From Poa pratensis (taxonomy: Eukaryota; Streptophyta; Magnoliopsida; Poales; Poaceae): a stretch of 64,000 nt of DNA. This document shows positions 31,921 through 43,153 of this stretch, in pieces (positions within the stretch are counted from its first letter, which is position 1; every line of letters begins with the position of its first letter). The position numbers and the translations under genes are program-made. The notes under the pieces are model-generated. The model saw only the letters and a list, made by a program, of their open reading frames with translations, was not told the DNA's origin and searched no databases. The stretch covers positions 59,331,901 to 59,395,900 of the forward strand of contig CAMZMU010000040.1 of assembly GCA_947311845.1 (NCBI GenBank), given 5' to 3'.

Positions 31921-32135
31921 TGGTCGCCACCTAGGCGCGACCTATGCAACATCTGATCGCCACCCAGGCGCGATCGACCCTTGTATCAGAAACCGGCTGC
32001 CACCTAGGCGCGGCCGTAAACTTTGTATCATTCTGGTCGCCACCTAGGCGCGACCGACCCCATGTATCACCATGGATCGCCACCTACGCGCGATCCAACC
32101 CTATGTATAACACTCGGTTGCCACCAAGGCGCGAC
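31921..32135 (+). repeat. Palindromic minisatellite downstream of integrase
   Basis: Six copies, spaced about 35-40 bp, of a near-palindrome of type GGTCGCCACCTAGGCGCGACC, joined by variable spacers with TGTATCA. Each copy can fold into a hairpin. Tandem repeats between pol and the 3' LTR are known in Tat elements. Confidence 0.8.
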
Positions 32136-32791
32136 CTTATGTGTCATCATAATCAAAGCTTATCATAGCTTAGCCTATCATGGCCATATCATTATGTTTC
32201 TTGGGGCTTTGTTACCCTGAAACAGCCAACTTATTGGCAATTATCAAATTTACCTTAAGTTGGATTGCTACTCGCATTATGTGGCCAAAGTACTGGGGTG
32301 TGGCGTCAATCGAGCTTGATTGCCTATCATGGCCGCTCTCGACCCTGAACACACATGTTCCTAGGAAATACTGAGTCGCGCGAGTGCCCACTTAAGGATT
32401 CAGATGGCCTAACGAGAGGTCGATGTACTGCTTATAGTACGGCAACACCAATTACAATTACTTGTATCTTAACAATTGTTTTATTCATGATATCAAGTTA
32501 CAGGTGACGACCTTCAAAACTATCTGAGAAGAATTGAGATGATTATCACGTTACATCCTCTCAATCCTTGGGGGCTACATCATATTATCATCAAAAATTT
32601 GAAGATGGATCGTCATCAAGTTTTGAAGCTATCAGGCTACTCTAACAAAGAAGCTCACGAAGTCAGATGATCCTCCAGGTGCGAGTCAAGGCCAATCCAG
32701 CACAATTATAAGTTGCGAAATAAGGAAAAGCGCGGCCTAAACATTCAAGATCAAGAAATCCTATGAAGTTCAGGCCACGCTTGGGGGCTAA
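32136..32791 (+). other. 3' untranslated region of the nested Tat element
   Basis: No coding sign. It ends in CTTGGGGGCTAA (purine-rich primer region, about 32779-32791) directly before the 3' LTR. Confidence 0.6.
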
Positions 32792-33289
32792 TGTCGGGGG
32801 AATGATTAACCCGCGACTTATTCGAATTTAACAAACAGCGACTTAAGGTTGCGCTATCATTGTTGGGCCACGTGAAAGATGGGCCAATCTCGCATCGTGA
32901 CTCGATGAAGGAAAGCTCCAGAAGGTCGGTGCAAACTTGCCTTGGAAGACAAGAAAGATAATCAGGCTTCGTGTAGAACTCTTGTAACCTGACGAGCCTC
33001 TGTGTATATAAAGAGGACTCGCAGGACTTAGAGAGGGTCAAGCCCTAAAACCCTAGCTCATACGGCGAGTACCAGATCGGATCGCCTCCATTGTAACACC
33101 TCGATTATCATATCAATACCAATCTAGGGTAGGCAGGAAGTAGGTCTTTTACCTCACATTGAGGGGGCCGAACCTGGGTAAATCTGTGTTGATCTTTGTT
33201 CCTGCGATCCCAAGCTCGGAGATGCTTGACTCGCGTAATCCCACACCTACGAAGTCATCTATGACACCTGACGTGACAAACCCACGACA
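32792..33289 (+). repeat. 3' LTR of the nested Tat element
   Basis: 498 bp, TGTCGGGGGAATG to CCACGACA, about 99 percent identical to 25225-25722. Confidence 0.92.
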
Positions 33290-34150
33290 CTCGTGAGGCC
33301 CCCCTCGCGAGGCGTCAAGTACTCAAAGATCTCGGCGAGGCAACCCAGCCCTCGCGAGGTTCCTTCGGGTGAAAGCAAGCTTTGTCTCCGCGACAGAGCG
33401 CACATGGCCTCTGCGCCCGACGCAGAGTGACGCGCGCGCCTGCGCGCGGTGATGACCACGCCGCAGTTGCCTCTTTGGTGATAAAAGTGGTCAACAAAGC
33501 AGCACCAAGCGAAGCGGACTACAAGAATTGCCATTCCGGTGATAAGGGGACCGTTGGCCGCTACGCTCCAAGCCGACGTCACCGGGGGCACCCCACGGGC
33601 CTCTCCAGCGCCAGTCCATCGTCCTGGATGGACGGTGGCTTTTCCTGCCAAGAGGACGCAGCTTTATGCCATGGACCGAGTCCATGGACAGCCCCGTGGC
33701 CGTGCACTTTCCTCCTCCTTCGTCGCCATGTGGTAGCCCTTCCGCCTATTGAATGGGGGGGAAAGGCCCGAGGCACCTATAAAAGGAGGCAGTGTACGAC
33801 CAGGAGAGGAGGTCGACCAGTTGAAGCTCATCCACACCACCGCAAGGGAGAGGACGGAGCATCTTCCACCATAGTTCCTCCCTAGCAAAGCTTGAGCCTC
33901 GGCTAGCTCACTGTACTGTAACCTCCATATGCAGTGCAATACAACCAAACAGGAGTAGGGTCTTACACCTCACGGTGGCCCGAACCTGGGTAGCGGCTCG
34001 TGTTTACTCTCTGCCGTGATGTTCCTCACCGAGCTCGACGAGCACCGTCGCCGAGGTAGTTGAGGGTTGTTTGACAGCGTGTTTAGCCCCCTGCTCGTAC
34101 CTGGCCTCAGTGAGACACATCCCTAGTTCCAGGGACCAGTCTCCGACATT

Positions 34151-34168
34151 TGGCGTGCCAGGTAGGGG
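34151..34168 (+). other. Primer binding site region of the host Tat element
   Basis: TGGCGTGCCAGGTAGGGG lies two bases after the 5' LTR. The position and TGG start fit a PBS; I do not assign the tRNA. Confidence 0.6.
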
Positions 34169-34200
34169 ACTGAGGCGCGTCTTCAACCTCTCCTCCGCCA

Positions 34201-36556
34201 TGGCCGAGACGCGTGCTGAGCGTCTCGCGCGTCGGACGTCAGGCAGGGCCGACACCGAGCCTGTCGTCAACCGCAACCCGCGTGGCCGCCCGCGCGCCAG
34301 CGACGCTCCAGAGCACAACGCCGGCCCTGAGCCCCGCGTCGAGCACCCAGAAGACCAGGACGGCGACAGCGACGAGGAAGCTTCCTCCCTACACCCGTCC
34401 AGAAGCCAGGGCACCTCTACGCAGAGTCGAGTGGCACCCAGCCCAAGCGCTGCGCTGCTCATGGTGCAGGAGCTACTGTACCGCCCCGCGCAGGCGGGCC
34501 ACGATGGCTGGATCGACCGCGTCACCGAGCTCGTCAACGCCGCTGCTGTGCCCGCTCCAACGCCCTCTCGCCCGCTGGTGCACCACTCCAGGCACGCATG
34601 AAACGTAGCGCACGGCGCTCGTCCTCGTCCCCGCCTCCACCTCCACCACCTCCTCAAGCTGGAGCATCGGCTGGGGACAACCGCGTCGTGTCGCACGCCT
34701 CTTCGCCGCATGAATGCCTAATCATGCAGCGGGCGCCAGAGGACGCGCGCGTGGAAATCGAGCGCCAGCGGGACCGCCACAACCGCGCCGTCCAGGACGT
34801 CGCAGCCGCAGGGCGCCAGAACCGCCACACGCTCGCCGACGGCGTCGTGACGTACGCCACGGGCTGCACCGCGTTCACCCGCAACCTGCGTCGCGTCGTC
34901 TGGCCAATCAAGTTCAAGCCAGACCTTCCTCCGCGCTACGATGGCAAGAACAACCCCCTGGAGTTTGTGCAACTCTACATCGTGACCATCCAGGCCGCAG
35001 ACGGCGACGACAAGGTGATGGCCAACTAGTTCCCCATGGCCCTCAAGGACGCAGCACTCTCGTGGCTCTTGAACCTCCCCGAGAACACCATCAACACATG
35101 GGAGGAGCTCTGCAAGTGCTTCGTGGCGAACTTCAAGGGCACGTATGAGCGCGCCCTCACCTACAACGACCTCCGCGCTGTGCGCCAGAAGCCTGGCGAG
35201 ACCCTCCACAGATACATCTAGCGCTTCAGCCAAGTCCGCAACAAGATCCCGAACATCTCCGACACGCAGGTCATTTCTGCCTTCGGAGTGGGCGTCACGG
35301 ACGTCAGGATGCGCGAGAAGCTCGGCATCCACGACAACCTCACCTCCGTGGTGAAGCTCTTCGACTTCGCGGACAAGTGCGCTAAGGCTGAAGAGGGTCG
35401 CCTCTTCGTCAAGAAAGAGTCAGAGGAAGAGCCTCCTGAGGGGTCCAAGCCCAAGAAGATGGCTAGCGAGAAGCGCAAGGTCACAGCTGTCCTCGCGGCA
35501 GAGCCTGACGCCAAGCAAAAGCGCGCTGCCACTCCAGCGGCGGACGCCAGCAAGACAGATGATCGCCCATTCTGCGTCTACCACAACAGGCACAACCATG
35601 CGACTGAAGACTGCTGGGAGCTCAAGAAGATCCACGACAGCTGCGAAAAGCGCCGTGGTCACGGCGGCCGCGGGGGCGGACGCTGGAACTACAACTACGA
35701 CAACTACCAGCAGAACGCTCAAGCGTACGCCTTCCAGCAGAACCTCGCCGGGCAAAACAACAATCTCCCCGACGAGGACCCTGGGGGCTACCAGGTCCCT
35801 CGTGAGGCAGCATGCATCCTCGGCGGGGCTCAGGCTCCCAGGTCCAACCACCACTTCAAGCAGCTCTCTCGTGAGGTCAACGCCGTGCTTCCTGGGGTTG
35901 AGGCATCCCAGCCCCTCAAGTGGTCGCAATACCCCATCGCCTTCGACTCCAGCGACCACCCAAAGTCCACCAAGACCGTGGGCACCATCCCTCTGGTGTG
36001 CACTCCCACCATCAACAACATCGCCGTCACCAAGACGCTCATAGATGGGGGTGCAGGCCTGAACGTCATCTCCGTCGAGACCTTCGAGAAGCTTCAAGTA
36101 CCATATGAGCGGCTGATGCCCACCAGGCCCTTCTCGGGGGTGACAGAAGGTACCACCACCCCGCTAGGGCAAGTGAGGCTTCCAGTCACCTTCGAAATGC
36201 AAGAAAACTACCGCACCGAGCTCATCGACTTCGACATCGCGTACATCGGCCTGCCCTACCACGCCATCCTCGGCTACCCCGCCCTCGCGAAGTTCATGGC
36301 TGTCACTCACCACGCCTACAACCTCGTCAAGCTTCCAGGCTGCAGCGGCACCATCATCGTCCGTGGCCAGGTCAAGGACGCCGTGTGCTCTGTCGAGCAT
36401 GCCTACAAGGCCGCTGCGGTGGCATTTCCTGCTGACGAGGACGCAAAGGAGCCCCCCGCGAGGCCGGCAAAGAAGAAGCAACTGTTCTCTCAGGAAAAGA
36501 CAGCCATGAAGAAGGTGTCGCTGGGCGCCAGCGACTCGGGGCCAGCGTCACCATAG
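34201..36556 (+). pseudogene. Gag-protease of the host Tat element, with two amber codons
   Basis: The likely start ATG 34201 (MAETRAERLARRTSGRAD) changes frame near 34600. From 34598 one frame runs to 36556, interrupted only by TAG at 35027-35029 and 35219-35221. Gag text is PIKFKPDLPPRYDGKNNP, MALKDAALSWLLNLPENTIN and FVANFKGTYERALTYNDLRA. A degenerate Cys/His patch (FCVYHNRHNHATEDCWELKK) and the protease site LIDGGAGLNVIS (about 36035) follow. The second stop looks like CAG to TAG. The element cannot make full Gag unless the stops are read through. Confidence 0.8.
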
Positions 36557-38592
36557 GCGCTGGCTTGCCTACCAAATAGGAAAGCGCGCTCGTCGCCTTC
36601 CTCAGGACAAACTCTGACATGTTCGCATGGACACCGTCAGATATGTCCGGAGTACCGAGGGAGGTGATCGAGCACCACTTAGCCGTGTGTCCAAGCGCAC
36701 GCCCAGTGAAGCAGAAAGCACGACGCCAAGCGCCAGAGAAGCAAGAATTCATCGTCAAGGAAGTAGAGAAGTTAAGAGAAGCACGCATAATTCGATAAGT
36801 TGCACATCCCACTTGGCTCTCCAACACGGTGGTCGTCCCCAAGCACACCGGTGGAGGCCGGCTCTGCATCGACTACACCGACCTCAACAAGGCATGTCCC
36901 AAGGTCTCCAACAACATCGCTGAGTACGAAGGCCTCCTCGCTGGGCTCAGAGCTGCAATCGCTCTCGGCGTCAAGCGCATACTCATCAAGAGCGACTCCC
37001 AGCTCCTTGTCAACTTCTCCAACAAGAGCTACAAGCCTAAAGACGGACACATGGCTGCTTACCTCGAGGAGGTCCGCAGGCTCGAGAAGCACTGCAGAGG
37101 AATGGGACTCATGCATATCCCACGAGGAGAGAATCAGGAGGCGGATGACATCGCGAAGCGAGCATCAAGAAGGGAAGCCCAGCGAGCAGGCGTGTTCGAG
37201 GAGAGGCTTATCAAGGCATCAGTCAAACAGCCGAAAGAAGCAGCTGGCATGAACATTGGCGAGGAGCTCCCACTAGCGCCAACAACTGGAGCACCAGACT
37301 GCGGTCCGCCCTCAGGAGATCGCCTGCTGCTGACCTTGGTGCGTCAAGCGGCGGATTGGATCGTCGAGATCAAAGAGTACCTGCAGGACGGGGTCCTCCC
37401 TGAAGAAGACGCAGAAGCAGAAAGAATTGCTCGGCAGGCCAAGTCATACTGCCTCCACGAGGAAGATCTGTACCGTAAGCGTCCCGATGGGATCGCGTTG
37501 CGATGCGTCCCCTCTGAAGAAGGTCGTCAGCTGATCAGGGACATACACAGTGGAGAATGTGGTCATCACTCATCCTCGCGCACCCTCGCGGGGAAGGTTT
37601 TCAGAAGTGGCTTCTACTGGACTACGGTGCTTCAGGACGCCACCGCCATCGTCCAATCTTGCGAGGCATGCCAATTCCACGCCAAGCAGATCCACCAGCC
37701 TGCGCAGGGACTTCAAACCATCCCGCTTTCCTGGCCCTTCGCGGTCTGGGGGCTGGACATCCTGGGACCCTTCCCACGAGCGCTCGGGGGCTACCGCTAC
37801 CTCTACGTCGCCATCGACAAGTTCACCAAATGGGCGGAGGTTGAAGCAGTGCGCACCATCCCGGCGAGGTCTGCGGTAAAATTCATCAGGAGCCTGGTCT
37901 GCCGCTTCGGCATACCAAATCGCATCATCACCGACAACGACACACAGTTCACCAGCGGCATCTTCAAGTCCTACTGCGGCAGCCCCGGCACCCAAATCTG
38001 CTACGCCTCGGTGGCTCACCCACGAAGCAACGGGCAAGCCGAGCGAGCAAATGCTGAAGTGCTGAAGGGCCTCAAGACAAGAAGCTTCAATCGCCTCAAG
38101 GCCAGCGGCAAGAACTGGATTGATGAGCTCCCATCCGTGCTCTGGTCCATTCGCACAATAGCCACGAAGCCCACTGGTGAAACGCCGTTCTCCCTCGTCT
38201 ACGGAGCTGAAGCAGTCCTCCCCAACAAGCTCAAGCACGGGTCCCCACGATTCCTCGCCTTCAACGAAGCCAACCAGGATGACATCCGCAACAATGACCT
38301 GCTGCTGCTCGAGGGAATCCGCTGCCATGCTGCCCTCCGGGCGGCAAGGTACCAGCAAGACCTCCGCCGCTACCACAGCCGCCACATACGCCCGCGCACC
38401 CTCGAGATAGGCGACCTCGTCCTGAGGAGGATACTCTCCAGGGAAGGCCTCCACAAGCTCTCACCCATGTGGGAGGGGCCCTTCAGGATCGTGCACGTCT
38501 CCAGGCCCGGCGCAGCATGGCTCGAGACGAAAGACGGCATTCCAGTCAAAAACCCGTGGAATATCGAGCATCTATGCAAGTTCTACCCGTGA
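36557..38592 (+). pseudogene. Pol of the host Tat element with the RT core deleted in frame
   Basis: After 36557 come linker and RT N-terminus (AWTPSDMSGVPREVIEHH), a TAA near 36796, then the 587-codon frame 36829-38592. That frame reads RLCIDYTDLNKACPK and passes at about 36903 directly into SNNIAEYEGLLAGLRAAI of the second RNase H. The same span in the nested relative is about 1.2 kb and includes YVDD, which is absent here. The integrase is whole: HHSSSRTLAGKVF and CEACQFHA, then LDILGPF, ITDND and GQAERAN, and a GPF module near the end. This copy can make integrase text but no RT. Confidence 0.85.
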
Positions 38593-39284
38593 TTAGTCGC
38601 AGTAGGCATTTTTTGTCTCAAGAGGGAGGCATGCGCCATCACATCCCCAGCTTGACAAAGCCTTTCCCTCCACGAGGGGCTACATCATCTGAGCTCTCTC
38701 TACAACGCGTCGCCATGTGCCGCGAGAAGCCTCAGCCACTCCGTGTGGAACCCCATGCTCAGTCATGGCGGAATTTATTTTGGCCACGCCAAAGTGTAAT
38801 GAACAATTTCATTGCAGCATGAACCTATGGGCCTTAGCGCCATTATGTAATATTGCCGCGGTAAGCATATGGTTTCTGCCATCATTCACGCTCATACTTA
38901 TCCCCATGCGTATCTCGTGAGCGGGGGCTGAGCACGGTGCCTGTGCCTCGGAAGCATCCCAGCAGCATCGCCAAACCCAAAGGATCCGAGCTTTGAACTC
39001 ATGGGCCTGCTCCCATGCACGTCACCTCACCAAGGACTTTGGTGCTTACTCTCCTCGCGAGACACACATGAGGAAACCTATGAGCGCGCCTGAGTTGTAC
39101 AACCGTGCATTGCTTGTGGGTATGCCTGCTTGTCCAACGCAGGAAGCACGATTCCTCCTACAAGACTGCCAGACTCCAAGGTCAGCCCCAGGCAACCTCG
39201 AGAGCAAAAACGCCTCGTCAGGGAACATGATGCCCTCTACAAGACGAACGTCTCGCAAAAGCTAAGTCTAGAACTTGTTGATTT
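38593..39284. other. Region between pol and tandem repeats of the host Tat element
   Basis: No gene is seen. GC-rich element sequence with no recognisable motif. Confidence 0.4.
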
Positions 39285-39781
39285 GCACTCGCTGGTTTTT
39301 TTTCCTCTCGAGCCCCCTTTTCTCTCTTACGCGTCATGGGCTGCTTGCACATCAAAGGGGGGCTCCGAGCATCGTGCCTCGAGAGCCCTTACCTCTCCAA
39401 GCCTCACGCACTCTCCGGCCTTGTCGAGGCCTGACTCTGACATACCGAGCGGCGGTGCCATTGCGCTGGAAGCAGGGTCCTTACGACGTAGAGCGAAAAG
39501 ACATGAAAAAGAGATAAAAGGCCTCCCGAGGGGCACTCGCTGGTTTTTTCGCCTCTCGAGCCCCCTTTTCTCTCTTACACCTCATGGGCTGCTTGCACGT
39601 CAAAGGGGGGCTCCCGAGCATCGTGCCTCGAGAGCCCTTACCTCTCCAAGCCTCACGCATCCTCTGGCCTTGTCGAGCCCTAACTCTGACATACCGAGCG
39701 GCGGTGCCATTGCGCTGGAAGCAAGGTCCTTACGACGTAGAGCGAAAAGACATGAAAAAGAGATAAAAGGCTACCCGAGGG
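39285..39781 (+). repeat. Two tandem units of about 248 bp
   Basis: Unit 1 is 39285-39532 and unit 2 is 39533-39781; the start of a third (GGGGCACTTACT) follows. They share CTCGAGCCCCCTTTTCTCTC and GACATGAAAAAGAGATAAAA with few differences. Confidence 0.85.
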
Positions 39782-39964
39782 GCACTTACTTGCACGCAAT
39801 ATGGTTCTTACAAGTCATTACAAACAAAAATAGCAAATCTTAAAATAAATTGTGCTCCAAGCACGCCACGCCACAGGAGCAGCTCAAACAGCAGGGCTGC
39901 CGTTGTCCTCGCCGTCGGCGGCTTCTTCGTCCCCCTCCTCAGCGCCTTCCACGCCATCGTCTTC

Positions 39965-41319
39965 CTAGGTCCGGTCCTGCTCGACCTCAACCCTCTTGAA
40001 GCGCTGGACGAACCCCTCCACGTCCTGCCACACCGCGGCATTCAGCTCCGCGGCACGCCTCTGCTCGACGGGCTCCGTCACGGCCTTGAAGTCGAAGCCA
40101 GGCTGGAGGCGCACGAAGTTGGCGAAGACGCGACCAACCGCGACGCTAATGAGCTCGCGGCTCTCCGTATCGACGAGGTCATCGAGGCTCGTTATGGCCC
40201 CTTCAGAGTTGGTGAGGAGCCGCTCGAAGAAGCCGAGGTACGTGGCGGCATCGGCGTTCCCCTCGATAGAGAACGTGGGGGTCTCGGCCCCCAAGCGGTC
40301 CGCAACAGCCCGCGCGCGGACCACCAGGGAGTGGAGCATACGCTCTCGCTGGCGCGCCAAGAGCCGCGCAGCCTGTGCGTTGTTCCGAGACTCCTCGACA
40401 AGCTACACAACGGGCGCCGCCTGCTGATGGACCTCGTTCAGTTCCTCCGTCAGAGAAGCGAGGTCCTCCTCCGCACGGGCCTGGGCGTCCTTGGCACTCT
40501 GAAGATGGGAAGCCTACCGCTTCCTCTCCTTCTCGAGCTCCACAATGCGGGCATTGAGCTCGTCGCGTTTCCCCTTGAAGCGCTCCTCCTGGAGCTGGGC
40601 TTTCTACGCGAACTCCTGGGAGCAGCGGCCACGGAAGAGCTTCGCCTTGGCCTCAGACTCCTCCACCATCTTCTCCGCCTTCGAGCGGAGTTTGGTGTTG
40701 GCCTTCTCGAGGCAATCCTTGTAGCTGGCCTCGTCCTGGGCCACCTTGCTCTCGCGAGCCTCTAGGTCTCCCGCCGCGCGGATTGGTCCCTCTCGACCTG
40801 ATCAACCTGCTCCTCACGCTTGCGCAGCTCAGCCTCGTGGAGGGAGAGGTCTTCCCTGTGCTGCGCCAGCAGCTGATCGCGGGTGCGCAGGTCCTCGCGG
40901 AACTTCTCCAGGCTTGACCTCAAGGACTCGGAGTCCGTGATGATCTTCTTATCGCGGGTCGCGAACTCCTGGTGCTTGGCGGCGATCTCCGCCTCGAGAG
41001 CCTCGCGTCCAGCCGCGACAGCCTCGCGCTCAGTCTTGATCGGCCCGAGGGTCTCCTCGGCCTCGCGGACCACGCTGGCACGGACCTCCTCAGTGAAGCG
41101 CCTCGCCTCCTCACGCCGCGCCTAGGCCGCCGCGTCCTCCTGACGGCAACGCTCTACGGTCTCGCGAAGGTGAGTCCAAGCCCGCGCAAGGTCGGCGCGT
41201 TCCTCTGCCTCGGCGAGCTCCTCCTCGAAGTGCTGGGCCTCAGGCCCGTCGAGCGCCTCCCTCGTCAAGCGAAAAACAGAGCCGCGGCGAGCTGCGCTCT
41301 GGCGTCGGCCCCGCAGAAC
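39965..41319 (-). pseudogene. Antisense gene of the host Tat element, C-terminal coiled-coil part
   Basis: Read on the minus strand, this gives a long coiled coil (for example ETLGPIKTEREAVAAGREAL and RTRDQLLAQHREDLSLHEA, 40762-41073). A C-terminal domain follows (40360 to 39965; RAVADRLGAETPTFSIEG, then LISVAVGRVFANFVRLQPGF and EGFVQRFKRVEVEQDRT). Stops and shifts occur between these blocks. The LTR insertion at 41320 cuts it off from the next upstream part (42721-43153). Confidence 0.6.
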
Positions 41320-42720
41320 TGATACGTCCAAAACGTATCTACTTTCCCGAACACTTTTGCTATTGTTCCACCTCTAATTTGTGTGATTTGAATGTAACTA
41401 ACACGGACTAACGTTGTTTTCAGCAGAATTACCCTGGTGTCTTATTTTTGTGCAGAAACTCAACTTTCGAGAAAATCCCTGGAAATAATCGCAAACATCC
41501 TATTTTACCAGAAGACCCACGGAGACAGAAGGGGAGCCAGAGGCGACGCACCAGGCCACCACGCCAGGGCCCGGCGCGACAGAGGTGGGCCCGCGCCCAG
41601 GGTTGGCGTGGCCACCTCGGTCGCCTCCCGACGCCGCCCTTTCGACTACTTATTGCCTCTGACCTAAAAACATCGGGGAGTCCGTCGTTCTTTCGCGAAA
41701 CACATCCACGCTCCGCCGCCACCGAAAACCCTAATACGGGGATCAGAAGTTCCGTTCTGGCACCCTGCCGGGACGGGGATTCGGAGGAGATCATCGCCAT
41801 CATCGTCACCAACGCCACTCCATCAACCATCCATGATTCCCCCATCCATGTGTGAGTAATTCCCGCTGTAGGCTGAAGGGGATGGTAGGGATTGGATGAG
41901 ATTGTTCATGTAATAGATGTCAGATTGTTAGGGCATGGTGCCTAGTATCCATTGTTAGTGCTATTTATCGTTGTTGCAACTTGTTGTGCTTAGTGCTTGA
42001 CACTTAGGGCCCCAGTGCCATGATCTCAGATCTGAACATGTTATTGAATCATGAGTATAATTATGTTTTGGATCATATCTTCAAGTTGTATACACCTGTT
42101 GTTGTCCGGAACCCGAGGCCCCAAAGTGACAAGAATTGGGATAACCGGAGGGGATGGCTGTGACTTGAGGATCACGGGTGTTCGCGGAGTGTTAATGCTT
42201 TGCTCCGGTACTTTATTAAAAGGAGTATCTTAATTGCCAGTAGTTTCCCTAGAGTCCCCGCTGCAAACGGGCTGGCAGGACAGAAGATGTTGTGCAAGTT
42301 TCTCATTGCGAGCACGTACGACTAAATACGGAACACATGCCAATGTTTGACTAGTACTTGGATGCTTTATTATTATCTACATGCAAATGCCCTGTGTTAT
42401 GACTATTACATGAGCTATCTTATCCATGCAACGCCCGTACATCCGTCCTTATGCCTACAGTATTTTAATCCTGCTGTTTACCGAAATCACTACTGCTGTC
42501 TCCGTTACACTGTTGCTACTGTTACTTCAACACTGTTGCTGTTATATCACTGTTACTACTGATAAATTGTGTCGGTCAAGTTTACTTTCAGGTGCAGCTG
42601 AACTGACAATTCATCTGTTAAGTCTTATATTTATTCTTTGGCTCCCCTTGTGTCGAATCAATAAATTTGGGTTTTACTTCCTTTGAAGACTGTTGCGATC
42701 CCTATACTTGTGGGTCATCA
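41320..42720 (+). mobile_element. Solo LTR in the antisense gene
   Basis: Starts TGATACGTCCAAAACG and ends GGGTCATCA, 1401 bp. Target duplication AGAAC at 41315-41319 and 42721-42725. It has no internal region or second LTR, so it arose by LTR-LTR recombination. Confidence 0.88.
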
Positions 42721-43153
42721 AGAACCAGGGCCCACGAGTTGCCAAGGGGCCCGGAGGCCTCGATGCTCGCCGAAGGCCCCGAAGCCCGGTGCCTCGGGAT
42801 TGGGGCGGACTCAGGTCGCGCCTAGGGGCTCAGGTGAGAGCCTTCTCCCTCTTCCGCGCCGGGGGCCTCTCGGGGGCCCGAAGTGTCCTCGCCATGGGCC
42901 TCGGTGTCCTTCCGCCCGTGGAGCACGTCTTGCTGATCAAGAGGGGCAGGATCGGCCTGTCCCGCCGTGGCCGCTCCCGCCGCGGCCTCGGAGTCCGCCG
43001 CTTTTGCCTCAGGGCCCGCGCTTGGTGGAGGCGGCTGCGCGGGGGCCCCTCCGTCTCAGCGTCGATGCGCTCCTCCACCTACATCGCGGCCTTCGTTGCC
43101 GTCTCTTCTGTCGCCTTTTCCTGCCACGCAGGGGAAGTGTCGGGCCGCGCAAG
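42721..43153 (-). pseudogene. Antisense gene of the host Tat element, middle part
   Basis: The minus strand (43078-42830) reads MEERIDAETEGPPRSRLHQA and further Arg/Pro-rich linker. It lies between two solo LTRs. Unrecognised apart from its place in the antisense gene. Confidence 0.4.

Larger units (their letters stand above)
25225..33289 (+). mobile_element. Nested Tat-lineage Ty3/gypsy element, near complete
   Basis: LTRs are 25225-25722 and 32792-33289 (498 bp each, about three differences by eye, two of them in the first ten bases). PBS is tRNA-Lys type. Gag, protease, RT, RNase H and integrase follow in order. The target duplication is CTCGC (25220-25224) against CTCGT (33290-33294); the mismatch is a C-to-T at a CpG. 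It sits inside the 5' LTR of the host element. Reading frames have several one-base breaks. Confidence 0.92.
25041..34148 (+). repeat. 5' LTR of the host Tat element, split by a nested element
   Basis: It starts TGTCGGCCCAGTGG, is interrupted at 25225-33289 (plus a duplicated CTCG(C/T)), and ends CTCCGACA at 34148. Joined length is about 1038 bp against 1034 bp in the 3' LTR. TATAAAAG lies at 33778-33785. CTCGCGAG-type palindromes recur. Confidence 0.9.

Noticed and set aside
31921..32135. CRISPR-like array
   Set aside because: Units are degenerate, spacers are related and it lies in a plant retrotransposon; it is a minisatellite.
33382..33885. A 167-codon frame in the host Tat 5' LTR
   Set aside because: It has a diverged, frameshifted counterpart in the 3' LTR, so it is not under coding constraint.
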